A stretch of 64,000 nt of DNA from CAXXOK01 sp963663285 (GCA_963663285.2 CAXXNI010000002.1:434001-498000), one strand, 5' to 3'. Numbered from the stretch's first letter, positions 8,989 through 18,167 are shown. Made by a program: numbers and translations. Notes: generated by a model from the letters alone, not told the origin.

Positions 8989-9978
8989 ATGTACATAGCG
9001 GATGAAAACCGGTATTCTACCATGCAGTACCGCCGTTGTGGTGCAAGCGGTTTGCTGTTGCCGGTACTATCGCTCGGATTATGGCATAATTTTGGCAACA
9101 TTACCCCGTTTGAAACGCAGCAAAGCTTGTTGCGCACAGCGTTTGATCATGGTGTTACACACTTTGACCTGGCAAATAATTACGGCCCGCCTTATGGTGA
9201 AGCAGAGCGTAATTTTGGCATTCATATGCTGCGGGATTGGAAACCATATCGTGACGAACTGGTGATTTCCACGAAAGCCGGATACGACATGTGGCCGGGA
9301 CCGTATGGTAATTTTGGCAGCCGTAAATACCTGCTGTCCAGTTTGGATCAGAGCCTGCAGCGTATGCATTTAGATTATGTGGATATTTTCTACCATCACC
9401 GCCCGGACCCTGAAACTCCTATCGAGGAAACGATGGGCGCATTGGCGTCCGCCGTACATAGCGGCAAAGCGCTGTATGTAGGCATCTCCAATTATAATGC
9501 GGAGCAAACGGAGATAGCCGTGCAAACCATGAAAAAGCTTGGGATACCGTTGCTGATCCATCAGCCGCGGTATAATATGATGAACCGCTGGGTGGAAGAG
9601 GGGCTTACGGATGTGCTTCGCCGCGAGAAAGTAGGCTGTATTGCCTTCATGCCGCTTGCAGGCGGTATGCTGACTAACCGCTATTTGCACGGCATCCCGG
9701 CTGATTCGCGTGCAAGCCACGACCCGCGCTATTTAAAACCGACGGATATAACGGAGGAGAAGCTATCGGTCATCCGGCAGTTGAACGAGGTTGCCGAGGG
9801 GCGCGGGCAGAGCTTGGCGCAAATGGCGTTGGCTTGGGTGCTGCGGGATGAAGTGGTCACCAGCGTGTTGATTGGCGCAAGCAAGCCTTCCCAGATTACG
9901 GAAAATGTGCAGATGCTTACACATCTTGCGTTTACTGCGGAGGAACTGGCGACAATAGACCGGATTTTAAAAGCGTAA
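8989..9978 (+). CDS. yghZ: YghZ-type aldo/keto reductase (L-glyceraldehyde 3-phosphate reductase family)
   Basis: AKR14-type NADPH-dependent reductase, 329 residues. Escherichia coli YghZ reduces L-glyceraldehyde 3-phosphate and methylglyoxal, so a role in aldehyde or triose detoxification fits. Very strong family phrases are present: SLGLWHNFGN, LANNYGPPYGEAERNFG, STKAGYDMWPGPYG and GSGKALYVGISNYN-like segments. The tetrad is Asp60, Tyr65, Lys96 and His136. Three consecutive ATGs (8983, 8986, 8989) follow GGGAGGA; the third has the best spacing (8 bases). It is bounded by terminators on both sides, so it is transcribed alone. The specific substrate in this organism is inferred only. Confidence 0.93.
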   Translation: MYIADENRYSTMQYRRCGASGLLLPVLSLGLWHNFGNITPFETQQSLLRTAFDHGVTHFDLANNYGPPYGEAERNFGIHMLRDWKPYRDELVISTKAGYDMWPGPYGNFGSRKYLLSSLDQSLQRMHLDYVDIFYHHRPDPETPIEETMGALASAVHSGKALYVGISNYNAEQTEIAVQTMKKLGIPLLIHQPRYNMMNRWVEEGLTDVLRREKVGCIAFMPLAGGMLTNRYLHGIPADSRASHDPRYLKPTDITEEKLSVIRQLNEVAEGRGQSLAQMALAWVLRDEVVTSVLIGASKPSQITENVQMLTHLAFTAEELATIDRILKA

Positions 9979-10006
9979 AGCAACTATTTACGAACGGGAA
10001 ACACAA

Positions 10007-10050
10007 ACGGCGGCGGGTGTGGCAATACATCCGCCGCCGTATATTTGTTT
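10007..10050 (+). terminator. Terminator of the YghZ-like gene
   Basis: A 14-bp GC-rich stem with one G:U pair (10007-10020 with 10027-10040), a 6-base loop, then ATATTTGTTT. Confidence 0.75.
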
Positions 10051-10235
10051 GCTCCTGCGGGATTTCACGAGTAAAGCATATCCAACTTATCATCTTCACA
10101 ATGCCGGGAGCGGGTGGCAGGTAAAAACCTATGTCTATTTATACAGCTAAAAGCGATTGTAAAAGCGAATACGATCATTAGAATAAGCAGGATACTTTTT
10201 AGATTTCAGAGAGGAACATCGAGATTGTTTACGCT

Positions 10236-11267
10236 TTATGCGTTGATAATACAAACGGGAGAAGGAATGCGTACGGTGCTCAGGCATTCACCTAAATCGC
10301 CCGTTTCCGGATGAATGGCAAACAAGCGTACCTCATCTGCATTCTGATCGGCAACCAATAGGTAGGCCCCGTTTGTTTCAATGCAAAAATTACGCACAGC
10401 GCTAGCACCGCAAGAGGTAAATGTTCTGCCGGATAAGGTTCCATCGTCGTTAACCGTAAAGCGGACCAAGTGCGGTACGCCGCGTACGGACGCGTACAGG
10501 TACTTCGCATCAGGCGTAAGGTGAATATCGGCGGCAGTGCTGTTTTCTGGTTCGCTGCCATCCAGAAGCTCATAAGCTCCCCGCATGGTGAGCATTCCTT
10601 TTTCCGCATCATAGTCAAAAAGCAGTACCCGGCACAGCAACTCTGTAACCAGATAGGCATACCGTCCGTTGGGATGGAAAACAAAATGCCGAGGTCCTTC
10701 TCCGGCCGGGATGGGGATATCAGCGTGCGGCAGCAGCAAACCATCATTTGCTTTGAAAATTCGCAGCTGATCAATACCCAGATCCGCCTCGATCAGGAAA
10801 TGCCCCGCGGCATCTGCGGTAAGCGAGTGTACATGTGCCTGTCCCTGACGAACAGGGTTAATACTGTGCCCGGTATTGGGCAGCCATTGCGTTACAGCGG
10901 TGAGTACGCCACTTTCGTCCGTTGCGCAGGTAAGCGCACCGCCGCCGGAATAACTGGCAAAGGATACTGCATTATGCTTGGGCCAAACACAGACATGGCA
11001 CAAAGCGGGATAAGGAGCATCCAGTAGGGCTGTGGGTGTAAGTGTGCCGTCTGTTTCGGCATGGTAGGACGCCACAGCACCGCCATCTGAGCGTTCGCTT
11101 ACGGAGTATAAACAATCACCGCAAAGTGCAAGAAAGCTGGGAGCGGTACAGCCGGTATAGATAGAACCTACTCTCAGTTCGCCGCGTTCGCGATTAAGCC
11201 AGAGAGTAAAAATATCCCCTTCGCCCTTGGAGTAGGTACCGATGAAAAACCGTTGCTGTGTATGCAT
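10236..11267 (-). CDS. Lactonase-family beta-propeller protein (6-phosphogluconolactonase type)
   Basis: A 343-residue seven-bladed propeller of the Pgl/YkgB lactonase family, cytosolic with no signal. Typical phrases are FFIGTYSKGEGDIFTL at the N-terminus, GQAHVHSLTADAAGHFLIEADLG in the middle (the conserved H-x-H and D-L-G elements), GEGPRHFVFHPNGRYAYLVTEL, and NFCIETNGAYLLVADQNADEV near the end. Known members hydrolyse 6-phosphogluconolactone or other sugar lactones. No glucose-6-phosphate dehydrogenase is nearby, so the substrate is unproven. GGAGG lies 9 bases before the ATG at 11265-11267. It converges on the YghZ-like gene. Confidence 0.9.
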   Translation of the reverse strand: MHTQQRFFIGTYSKGEGDIFTLWLNRERGELRVGSIYTGCTAPSFLALCGDCLYSVSERSDGGAVASYHAETDGTLTPTALLDAPYPALCHVCVWPKHNAVSFASYSGGGALTCATDESGVLTAVTQWLPNTGHSINPVRQGQAHVHSLTADAAGHFLIEADLGIDQLRIFKANDGLLLPHADIPIPAGEGPRHFVFHPNGRYAYLVTELLCRVLLFDYDAEKGMLTMRGAYELLDGSEPENSTAADIHLTPDAKYLYASVRGVPHLVRFTVNDDGTLSGRTFTSCGASAVRNFCIETNGAYLLVADQNADEVRLFAIHPETGDLGECLSTVRIPSPVCIINA

Positions 11268-11600
11268 ATCTGCATGCCTCCTGCATATCTTTATCCAATA
11301 AATGAGTGCCGGATAATGTCATTTATGTTTCCATTCAACGCTGCTTTGATAGAAGAACAAGGCGTAACGGGACAGCTTCGCAATGGACCTGTGGATCTTT
11401 TTCATTTCCCGCTTATTATACCATGGTATTAGCGATTCCGTTGCCAAATATGGGAAAGGATTGCTTTTAACAAGCGAAAATGATACGATGACTCTATTCA
11501 ACTTGAAAACCAGAAATAGATACTAAGATATTACGGGAAAGCCGCACATGCATACATGCTCTGATTGGTTGTATACATGTTGCAAGGATGGTGAGAAACG
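11268..11600. other. Intergenic region with an imperfect inverted repeat
   Basis: Separates the divergent lactonase and VOC genes. Close to the VOC start, TGCATACATG (11549-11558) and CATGTTGCA (11576-11584) form an imperfect inverted repeat, a possible operator. No RNA gene, terminator or convincing coding frame was found. Confidence 0.3.
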
Positions 11601-11990
11601 ATGCAACTGGACGGTTTTGGTATTTTCGTAACCGATATGGCGGTTATGATCCGTTTTTACCGGGATGTATTACAGTTTGAAATACAGGAGGATGAAGATA
11701 CCTCCAATGTATTTCTTAAAAAGGATGGTACGCTGTTCTTGTTGTACCGCCGTTCCGATTTTGAGAAGATGACAAAACGTACTTATCATTATGCAGAAGG
11801 TATTCAGGGTCATTATGAAATCGCTCTGCGTGTGGATAATTACGCCGCGGTGGACTTCGCTTTCCAGGACGTAGTGTCCAAAGGGGCGGCGCCTGTGCTT
11901 GCGCCTGTTACCGAACCTTGGGGCCAGCGAACGTGTTATATTGCCGATCCGGAAGGAAACCTGATAGAGATTGGCTCGTTTAATCCGTAA
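11601..11990 (+). CDS. VOC (glyoxalase/bleomycin resistance fold) protein
   Basis: A 129-residue vicinal-oxygen-chelate domain protein. The two beta-alpha-beta-beta-beta modules are visible: module 1 begins FGIFVTDMAVMIRFYRDVLQFEIQ and module 2 HYEIALRVDNYAAVDFAFQD, ending in the family signature WGQRTCYIADPEGNLIEIG, whose last glutamate is usually a metal ligand. Members act as isomerases, dioxygenases or binding proteins; no function can be fixed here. A GGTGAG site lies 5 bases before the ATG. The next gene follows by 60 bases on the same strand. Confidence 0.88.
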   Translation: MQLDGFGIFVTDMAVMIRFYRDVLQFEIQEDEDTSNVFLKKDGTLFLLYRRSDFEKMTKRTYHYAEGIQGHYEIALRVDNYAAVDFAFQDVVSKGAAPVLAPVTEPWGQRTCYIADPEGNLIEIGSFNP

Positions 11991-12050
11991 CAAATAGTTG
12001 CGTTCTACCGGGCCGCGTGTTGAAAGAAAAACATTCTCATGGAGGCATAC

Positions 12051-12830
12051 ATGCTTTGTAAAGAATTTGGCGCAAAGTACGCACCCTGTATTGTATTACT
12101 GCATGGGGGCGGGTTATCGTGGTGGTCGTGGCTGCCGGTGATTCGGCAGTTGGAAAATGATTATCGTGTACTTGTACCGGTGATTGATGGCTATGGAGAG
12201 GCTTCCGGTCAAATGTTTATCAGCATTGAGCATTCTGCCTCAGAAATGCTTTCGTATCTGCAAACCGCGTGCGGCGGTAGGGTATATGCGCTAGCCGGAC
12301 TGTCTATCGGTGCGCAGATCGTTGTAGAGATGCTATCACAGCAAGATGATATTGCGGAGTATGCCGTTATCGAAAGTGCCTTGGTCTGCCCAATACGGTA
12401 CGTTAAGCAGTTTACTCCTCTTATGGTTGGGCTTAGTTTTCCATTGATCCGCATGCGGTGGTTTGCCAGATTACAAGCCAGAGAATTATGTGTTCCACAA
12501 GAGCAGTTTGAACGCTATTATGCTGATAGTCAAAAAATCAGCAAAGCATCGCTTAAAAACACGATGATAAGCAACAGCACATATGCGCTCAAAGATACGT
12601 TTGAGCAAACAACGGCGAAAGCACTGATAATCGTTGGAGAACATGAAATCGGCGTAATGAAAAAATCAGCACGGCAGCTACAAAGCAGGATTGCTGGAAG
12701 CCAACTCTACATAGCACCAAGGTTGAAGCATGGCGAGTTGAGCCTTGCGTATCCGGAGGATTATGTGAAACGGGTGAAAGCGTTTTTCTTTCATTCCGAA
12801 GTAACAAACATAGAGGCTGTAATGCCGTAA
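12051..12830 (+). CDS. Alpha/beta hydrolase
   Basis: A 259-residue cytosolic alpha/beta-hydrolase-fold protein. It has the oxyanion-hole motif LLHGGGLSWWSW (residues 16-27), the nucleophile elbow GLSIG with Ser85, a later acid region (LIIVGEHEIGVM) and the C-terminal histidine in LKHGELS. The triad therefore looks complete. Substrate unknown. Start: GGAGG (12041-12045) lies 5 bases before the ATG at 12051; the in-frame ATG at 12039 overlaps that site. It probably forms a two-gene unit with the VOC gene, ended by the terminator at 12989. Confidence 0.87.
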   Translation: MLCKEFGAKYAPCIVLLHGGGLSWWSWLPVIRQLENDYRVLVPVIDGYGEASGQMFISIEHSASEMLSYLQTACGGRVYALAGLSIGAQIVVEMLSQQDDIAEYAVIESALVCPIRYVKQFTPLMVGLSFPLIRMRWFARLQARELCVPQEQFERYYADSQKISKASLKNTMISNSTYALKDTFEQTTAKALIIVGEHEIGVMKKSARQLQSRIAGSQLYIAPRLKHGELSLAYPEDYVKRVKAFFFHSEVTNIEAVMP

Positions 12831-12988
12831 TCCTGATTTTTTACAGTTAGAAACGGGAAAGGACTGCGTCAGTAAGATTGGACTGTTCTTCAGCGGTATT
12901 GCCGGTAGAGACGGCTTGCGTTATGGTGAATAAACACATCGCACAATTGAAAGAAACCAATAATCATTATTCCATTCCCGAACATGCT

Positions 12989-13024
12989 AACACCGCAGGA
13001 TATATTCTGTCCTGCGGTGTTTTA
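12989..13024 (+). terminator. Terminator after the VOC-hydrolase pair
   Basis: Perfect 11-12-bp stem (12989-13000 with 13010-13021), 9-base loop, followed by TTTATG. Confidence 0.65.
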
Positions 13025-13097
13025 TGGGTATAGGGAATATTGATCGCTTTTCTGCAAACACGCGGATGCGCTTTATGTGGCGGATACCGAGTGTTTG

Positions 13098-13607
13098 CTA
13101 GTGTATATCGTCCCCATCAACCGTGATATAGTACGGGCAAATCGCCTCATAATGTCCATCCTTCATGCGGAAACCACCGGGAATGGTACCCAGACTAATA
13201 AAACCAAGCCGCTCATACAAATGCCGCGCGTGCAGATTGGTTGCTACAACCGCGTTAAACTGCAAAATTCGAAATCCATGTGCCTTTGCTTGCGCCATAC
13301 AATCTTTTACTAATGCCTCGCCGATGTGCAGACCCCGGCTGCTTGCGCATACCGCATAGCTTGCATTACAAATGTGACCGCACCGGCCAATATTGTTTGG
13401 GTGTAGAATATACAAACCTAGTATGGTTTGCTTGTTTTTGTCCTCTGCTACGGCGCAATAGGTCTGTTCCCCGAAAAAAGCAGGACCGCTTTCTTCGGTT
13501 AAAAAGTCCTCCTGTGGGAAAGCGATACCCGCATCGACAACCTCATTCCAAATGTCGATTATGGCGCTGATATCAGCTTGTTGAAAAGCTCGGATTTGAA
13601 TATCCAC
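13098..13607 (-). CDS. GNAT-family N-acetyltransferase
   Basis: A 169-residue acetyl-CoA-dependent transferase. The acetyl-CoA pyrophosphate loop is seen as SSRGLHIGEALVKDCMAQAK, and motif B as ATNLHARHLYERLGFISLGTIPGGF, as in phosphinothricin/YncA-type members. The acceptor is unknown. A GTG start at 13605-13607 is chosen because GGGAG lies 8 bases upstream; longer in-frame starts lack a ribosome site and give non-family sequence. Its neighbour upstream is dut, 116 bases away on the same strand. Confidence 0.87.
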   Translation of the reverse strand: MDIQIRAFQQADISAIIDIWNEVVDAGIAFPQEDFLTEESGPAFFGEQTYCAVAEDKNKQTILGLYILHPNNIGRCGHICNASYAVCASSRGLHIGEALVKDCMAQAKAHGFRILQFNAVVATNLHARHLYERLGFISLGTIPGGFRMKDGHYEAICPYYITVDGDDIH

Positions 13608-13723
13608 TTTATCTGCTCCCTTGCCCGTATGGCATGTTTTTACTGTATACATTGGCTCCAGTCTTGATCGTCTCAATAATCAAACTGAATAATGAAGCTG
13701 TTTGTCCGCCAATCGGTCATTCT

Positions 13724-14245
13724 TTAATAAGAAGAGCCTTTATTAGTGCTACCGTTTGCATTTGTACCGCGTGCTGATTTCATAGCGTGCAAGTCTTCTA
13801 GCGGGATTTCCGTAATCTCTGTCGTGGGAACCGGCAATAAAAGCGCTTGCGCAATGGCGTGGTCGGTAGAGTAGAGAATATGAGGGCGTCCGTTTATGGC
13901 GGAAATAGCTGATTCTCGTGCATCACCGCGTACAAGTACCAGTGGTATACTATTTAAATTGGTTAAAGAAAGAAACCATTCCCCGCGGTAACCGCTATCG
14001 ACAACGCCGCAGCGCTGCGAAATACCAAGGTTGCCAGTTGAACTGCGTTCCGCGATATGAAAATAATATTCTTTGGGAAACGCGCTTGCGATGCCGGTAG
14101 GTATTCTTTGTGTTTGGTGCGGTTCAAAAATGATATAATCGTCTTCCAAACAGGCAAAAATATCATAGCCTGCATCTTCATCCCGTTTATGGGGTAAAAT
14201 AGCAACGGGTCGGGTTTTTGCAAAAAAAACTTGTACCGGAGTCAA
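13724..14245 (-). CDS. dut: dUTP diphosphatase-like protein
   Basis: Trimeric dUTPase fold, 173 residues. The family hydrolyses dUTP to dUMP, keeping uracil out of DNA. Motif 1 DAGYDIFA, motif 2 ERSSTGNLG, motif 3 GVVDSGYRGEW (catalytic Asp) and motif 4 AIAQALLLPV are all clear. Motif 5, usually RGxGGFGSTG, is altered here to RGTNANGSTNKG: the phenylalanine that stacks on uracil is missing. A TTG start at 14243-14245 follows AGGAG by about 8 bases; an ATG start further upstream lacks one. The weak motif 5 means that a related deaminase-type or non-canonical substrate cannot be excluded. Confidence 0.82.
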   Translation of the reverse strand: MTPVQVFFAKTRPVAILPHKRDEDAGYDIFACLEDDYIIFEPHQTQRIPTGIASAFPKEYYFHIAERSSTGNLGISQRCGVVDSGYRGEWFLSLTNLNSIPLVLVRGDARESAISAINGRPHILYSTDHAIAQALLLPVPTTEITEIPLEDLHAMKSARGTNANGSTNKGSSY

Positions 14246-14350
14246 AACAATCACTCCTATAAAATAATAAGATTCAGAACATCTCCCCATATTCACAACG
14301 TATCCAGTATACCGTACTAAGCGGCGTTCGGCAATCGATAGCGATCTCGC

Positions 14351-15898
14351 CTATGCCTGAATGTCCGCGTAATTTACCATCTGGTTTCGGCCGGCAGCTT
14401 TGGCCCGGTACAGAGCTTTATCCGCAACCAGCATCAAACCATATAAATCCTGCTGCGGATGCTGCTGGCGGGCGATACCGACGCTGATGGTCATTGTGTA
14501 TGTCTTTCCCTGATCGGTATAACTTTGCTCAGCCACAAAACGGATGAACTGTTTTACCGTATGTATAACCTGTTCTTCCGTAAAGCCGGAGAGCAAAACG
14601 CCGAATTCTTCGCCGCCCAACCTTGCGATTAAACTGTTTTTAGGAAAACTGAGTCTAAGCATACTGCCGATACGTTTAATGGCGTTATCGCCGATCTGAT
14701 GCCCATAGGTATCGTTGATGTGCTTAAAATGATCCAGATCCATCATTAATAAGTATACAGCCTGCTGATTCTGCAACGCTTGCAGGATCATTTCATTGCC
14801 TTTATGCACAAAGGCACGGCGATTATGCAGATTGCTGAGCTCGTCCATCATTGCTTGGCGTATTAAACTTTGATTCAGCTCATAAGCCTCGGTAATATCA
14901 CGGATAGTTTTTATACTAATCTGGTTGACGTTTTGCTTGCCGACCCAGCGTGTGCTGACCTCATAATAACGGTTTTCCTGTTCCAGCGGCATATGAATTA
15001 CGGTGGGTTCTTCTTGCTGCAGTTTTTCCAATAATTCATGCTGGTCGGTAAACAATTTGGCTAGATTGGAATTGCTTATCTCTACACCGATCTGTGCGAA
15101 CAACACCTGTGCCGCTTTATTATAATCAATCACCCGGGAACGGCGGCTGACCAGCAGCAACGCGTCCTGGTTAGAATCGAAGGATTTGCTGCGTGCCAAT
15201 GCTTTGACGTCTAAAAAATCATACCGCACAATGGCGATAATCACCATCAGGCAGGAATAGGGTAGACAGATGGCCATGTAATCGACCACTAATCCGAAAG
15301 GATGGGTGAAGGAGAGAACCAAACCGGCAACAGCGACAGCGGATGCAATGGCAATCAGCTTGATTTTTCCCCGAACGACTTCCTGATTAAAGTACAATTC
15401 CCGGATAAACAAGCCGAATGAAGCAAAAATCATCAGCATCGAATGGAAGGTTTGCACATACATCCAAACGCCATAACTGCGAACCAGCAGAAAACGGCCC
15501 TGAAACGTGATAAAGTTGATTGCGGAAAAATAAAGATGATGCCAATCGTTGGTAAAACGAAGCACCATAGTGATCACAGGAATCACGAAAATAAACGGTA
15601 TCAATAGTTTTTTATGTTTTTTAAAATGTCCCGTATACAGAAGGCTTACGGTAAACCAAAGCGCTGATACAAAAGGAATACCTAAATATTCAAAACGGTT
15701 CCAAAACAGGATTCGTTCCGCAGTGCTGGAGTTTAATTCCATCGCATACCCGAAAATATAAATACAAATCACCAAACTGAGCAAGTAGGCGATTTGCGTA
15801 TATCCCGAATGATTTAAAGATTTAATTGCGGAAGCCCAATAAATAACGGAAAGAATCATAATGAAGAAATAAATGCTGATAATATCGTATACAATCAT
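14351..15898 (-). CDS. Membrane-anchored diguanylate cyclase (7TM sensor, PAS, GGDEF)
   Basis: Makes the second messenger cyclic di-GMP from two GTP. The 515-residue protein has a seven-helix N-terminal sensor of the histidine-kinase 7TM type (about residues 1-220), a PAS-like domain (about 230-345, ending in the TIRDITEA motif) and a C-terminal GGDEF domain (MDELSNLHNRRAF, then ARLGGEEFGVLL). The active site GGEEF is intact. No inhibitory-site RxxD is obvious just before it. Start: AGGGG lies 9 bases before the ATG at 15896-15898. A weak promoter (TTGACA at 16025-16030, minus strand) lies upstream. No EAL or HD-GYP partner is in the window. Confidence 0.93.
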   Translation of the reverse strand: MIVYDIISIYFFIMILSVIYWASAIKSLNHSGYTQIAYLLSLVICIYIFGYAMELNSSTAERILFWNRFEYLGIPFVSALWFTVSLLYTGHFKKHKKLLIPFIFVIPVITMVLRFTNDWHHLYFSAINFITFQGRFLLVRSYGVWMYVQTFHSMLMIFASFGLFIRELYFNQEVVRGKIKLIAIASAVAVAGLVLSFTHPFGLVVDYMAICLPYSCLMVIIAIVRYDFLDVKALARSKSFDSNQDALLLVSRRSRVIDYNKAAQVLFAQIGVEISNSNLAKLFTDQHELLEKLQQEEPTVIHMPLEQENRYYEVSTRWVGKQNVNQISIKTIRDITEAYELNQSLIRQAMMDELSNLHNRRAFVHKGNEMILQALQNQQAVYLLMMDLDHFKHINDTYGHQIGDNAIKRIGSMLRLSFPKNSLIARLGGEEFGVLLSGFTEEQVIHTVKQFIRFVAEQSYTDQGKTYTMTISVGIARQQHPQQDLYGLMLVADKALYRAKAAGRNQMVNYADIQA

Positions 15899-16001
15899 CT
15901 GTTGCATCCCCTACGCGTAAAATCCCATAACAATTCAGCAAGAAAAACCAGAACAATCCGAATGGCGAAGAAAAATGATGGGATTTTTTCACCTGGACAG
16001 T

Positions 16002-16030
16002 AACGTATCAAAAACTAGTCCGGCTGTCAA
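16002..16030 (-). promoter_or_regulatory. Possible promoter of the diguanylate cyclase gene
   Basis: Perfect -35 TTGACA (16025-16030, minus) with 17 bases to TACGTT (16002-16007). The -10 is poor. Confidence 0.35.
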
Positions 16031-16161
16031 GAAAGAATGGGAAATTTTAGGATAAGAAACGGCAAAAATACAGTCAATCTGCTATACTCGATGATGAAAA
16101 TGTTTGATGGTAAAAAGCAAAAAGTTTTATTGATTTTGCCGGATTACCGGGCGGAATGAAA

Positions 16162-16183
16162 TCCATCCATTCGAATGGATGGA
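16162..16183 (-). terminator. 22-bp perfect palindrome after the DUF362 gene
   Basis: The 11-bp half GAATGGATGGA (16173-16183) mirrors 16162-16172 exactly with no loop. It lies just beyond the DUF362 stop codon and on the minus strand is followed by TTTCATT. It could end the pfkB-aldolase-DUF362 transcript or be a protein site. Confidence 0.45.
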
Positions 16184-16189
16184 GCGGGG

Positions 16190-17281
16190 TTACCCGGGGT
16201 GCTTGGTAACCGTATCTACGGCTTCCGCCGGGCACATTTCCTGACAGCAAAAACAGGAAATACAACCCTTGCGGGCAATGACAGCGGTTTTCTCTACGAT
16301 GTCTATTAAGTGTTTCGGGCATGATTCGGCACAACGGCCGCAACCAATGCAGCGGTCTTTTAAAATGGCGGGATATGTGCGCTTTTGCCCAAAAAAGCGA
16401 TGGAATAAGCCGTTTATGGAAAAGATACGCTCTCCCTTAGTGTAAGCATCCGGCAAAGTAAACGGAGGATCGGCAGGGACAAGCGCATCGCCTGCCCATT
16501 GCAGATCGTCTGGATGGCTTAAACCGTGTTTTCGACCATGGCGGATGATCGGTGCAATCGATGTGGGATGCAAGCCCATCAGCATCGCGCCAGCCTCATC
16601 CAGATCGTAAATGGAGCGGGAAGCCAGCGTATAGCCCATGTGCCGTACCTTACCGCCGCCGGGGCCGTTGCCCTCCATGCAATCGACAGCGTCCATCAGC
16701 GTCAGCTGTACAGGAATGGTTTGGGATAAGTTGACAAGCATTTCTGTGAAGGATTCTATGGTGGGGTTTTTATAGTGCTGTTCAGGCTTCAACAAGCCTG
16801 GCATGCAACCGAACAGGTTTTTTACAGCAGCGCTCATGACGGTAAGGCCATGGGTTTTTAGTTTTGGGCAATTGATAACATAATCGGCATCCAGTACAGG
16901 TTTGATGATTGTAAAATCATCCTGAACGGCGGAGGTTGTATCCGTGTTGAGGGTAAGCACATCCGTAAGGGTATCATACCCGCAGGCGCGGTAGGCCCGT
17001 TCCAGCGAAGCTGCCGTGTAAACGCCGCCGGGGCTGTCCGCAAGAATGATTTGTGTAACGCCTAACTCCCGCAGTCGTCTGGCGATAGCCCGTAAAAAAG
17101 CGGGGTGCGTGGTAACGGCCCGTTCCGGAGCACGGCCGGATAGAATATTGGGCTTGAGCAAAACACGGGTATCCGGGGTTACATCCGTATCTACATGCAG
17201 TGCGTCAAAATGCCTGCATACAGCCTGATAAAGCAGTTCATCATCATAGGACTCCGTATGGGTAATAGAAACAAGCGCCAT
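16190..17281 (-). CDS. DUF362 protein with two C-terminal [4Fe-4S] clusters
   Basis: A 363-residue iron-sulfur protein. The DUF362 domain covers about residues 1-290 (LLKPNILSGRAPERAVTTHP, CPKLKTHGLTVMSAAVKNLFGCMPG). The tail carries two ferredoxin motifs, CIGCGRCAESCP and CISCFCCQEMCP. The reaction of DUF362 proteins is not established; they are common in anaerobes and thought to handle electrons. AGAGGTG lies 6 bases before the ATG at 17279-17281. It ends a run of three genes (pfkB, aldolase, DUF362) with gaps of 49 and 34 bases, so it may serve redox chemistry on the same sugar route (inference). Confidence 0.88.
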   Translation of the reverse strand: MALVSITHTESYDDELLYQAVCRHFDALHVDTDVTPDTRVLLKPNILSGRAPERAVTTHPAFLRAIARRLRELGVTQIILADSPGGVYTAASLERAYRACGYDTLTDVLTLNTDTTSAVQDDFTIIKPVLDADYVINCPKLKTHGLTVMSAAVKNLFGCMPGLLKPEQHYKNPTIESFTEMLVNLSQTIPVQLTLMDAVDCMEGNGPGGGKVRHMGYTLASRSIYDLDEAGAMLMGLHPTSIAPIIRHGRKHGLSHPDDLQWAGDALVPADPPFTLPDAYTKGERIFSINGLFHRFFGQKRTYPAILKDRCIGCGRCAESCPKHLIDIVEKTAVIARKGCISCFCCQEMCPAEAVDTVTKHPG

Positions 17282-17315
17282 GCCGTACACCTCTTTGTAA
17301 AAAACTTATAAATTA

Positions 17316-18167
17316 TCAGGCTTTTTCAGCCGAGCCAAACAGCATCATTTTCCGTTCGGTTGCAGCCTGTATTGCCTCTGTTTGATATAGTGTCAGATCG
17401 GTCACGCTGTCCTTGCCTTCGCTAAGGCCTTTACGAATACCATCGGCTCCGGCGCGGTTGATATCCGTAAAAATATTAACCTTGCTAATGCCGCTTTGAA
17501 TCGCTGCGCGAAAATCCATATCGGTAAGCCCGCTGCCGCCATGCAGCACCAATGGTGTTGGTATGAGCGCGGCAATGGCCTCGATCCGCGAAAAATCCAG
17601 CTTGGGGGGCAGCTTATATGCTCCGTGAGCCGTACCCACGGCAATCGCCAGCGCATCAACGCCGGTAAGCGCTACAAACTCTTTCGCCTGTGCCGGGTCG
17701 GTATATAATGCTTCCAAATTGTCCGGCTCATCGGCATCCGCTCCTTCGGCGTTTCCCACGTGGCCAAGTTCGGCTTCCACCGTTGCGCCAAAGGTATGGG
17801 CAATAGTGGTAATCTCTTTTACACTGCGCACATTATCCTCATATCCAGCGGTGGAACAATCGTACATAATAGAGGAGAAACCGTATTTCAACGCGAGCAG
17901 GCATTGCTCAAACGTTAGCCCATGATCGTAATGTACGACCACCGGCACCGTAGCGCGCTGTGCCATGGGAATAAGCAAGTCTGCAAGCTCACGCAAAGGG
18001 CCGTAGGGCAAAAGTACCTCGGCTGTGCCGATGATAACAGGTGAACGAAGCTTTTCGGCGGCAGCCAAAACGCCGCGGGCCATTTCCAGATTGACGGTAT
18101 TGAAGAGCCCGACTCCATATTGTGCTTTGCGGGCAGGGATAAGCACATCGTTCAGCGTAGCGAGCAT
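17316..18167 (-). CDS. Class II (zinc) fructose-bisphosphate/ketose-bisphosphate aldolase
   Basis: Reversible aldol cleavage of a ketose 1,x-bisphosphate into dihydroxyacetone phosphate and an aldehyde. The 283-residue chain has the catalytic Asp81 and zinc ligand His82 in VVVHYDHG, the zinc/cation region VEAELGHVG, His in AVGTAHGAYK and the phosphate loop LHGGSG followed by KVNIFTDIN. This is the Fba/GatY/KbaY class; fructose versus tagatose bisphosphate cannot be told by eye. AAGGAGG lies 7 bases before the ATG. Next to a PfkB kinase, it suggests a phosphorylation then cleavage step for one sugar. Confidence 0.93.
   Translation of the reverse strand: MLATLNDVLIPARKAQYGVGLFNTVNLEMARGVLAAAEKLRSPVIIGTAEVLLPYGPLRELADLLIPMAQRATVPVVVHYDHGLTFEQCLLALKYGFSSIMYDCSTAGYEDNVRSVKEITTIAHTFGATVEAELGHVGNAEGADADEPDNLEALYTDPAQAKEFVALTGVDALAIAVGTAHGAYKLPPKLDFSRIEAIAALIPTPLVLHGGSGLTDMDFRAAIQSGISKVNIFTDINRAGADGIRKGLSEGKDSVTDLTLYQTEAIQAATERKMMLFGSAEKA

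Noticed and set aside
10114..10314. A 66-codon plus-strand frame between yghZ and the lactonase gene
   Set aside because: No ribosome site, odd composition, and it overlaps the 3' end of the lactonase gene.
11319..11501. A 60-codon minus-strand frame upstream of the lactonase gene
   Set aside because: No ribosome site and no motif; it lies in the promoter region of the lactonase gene.
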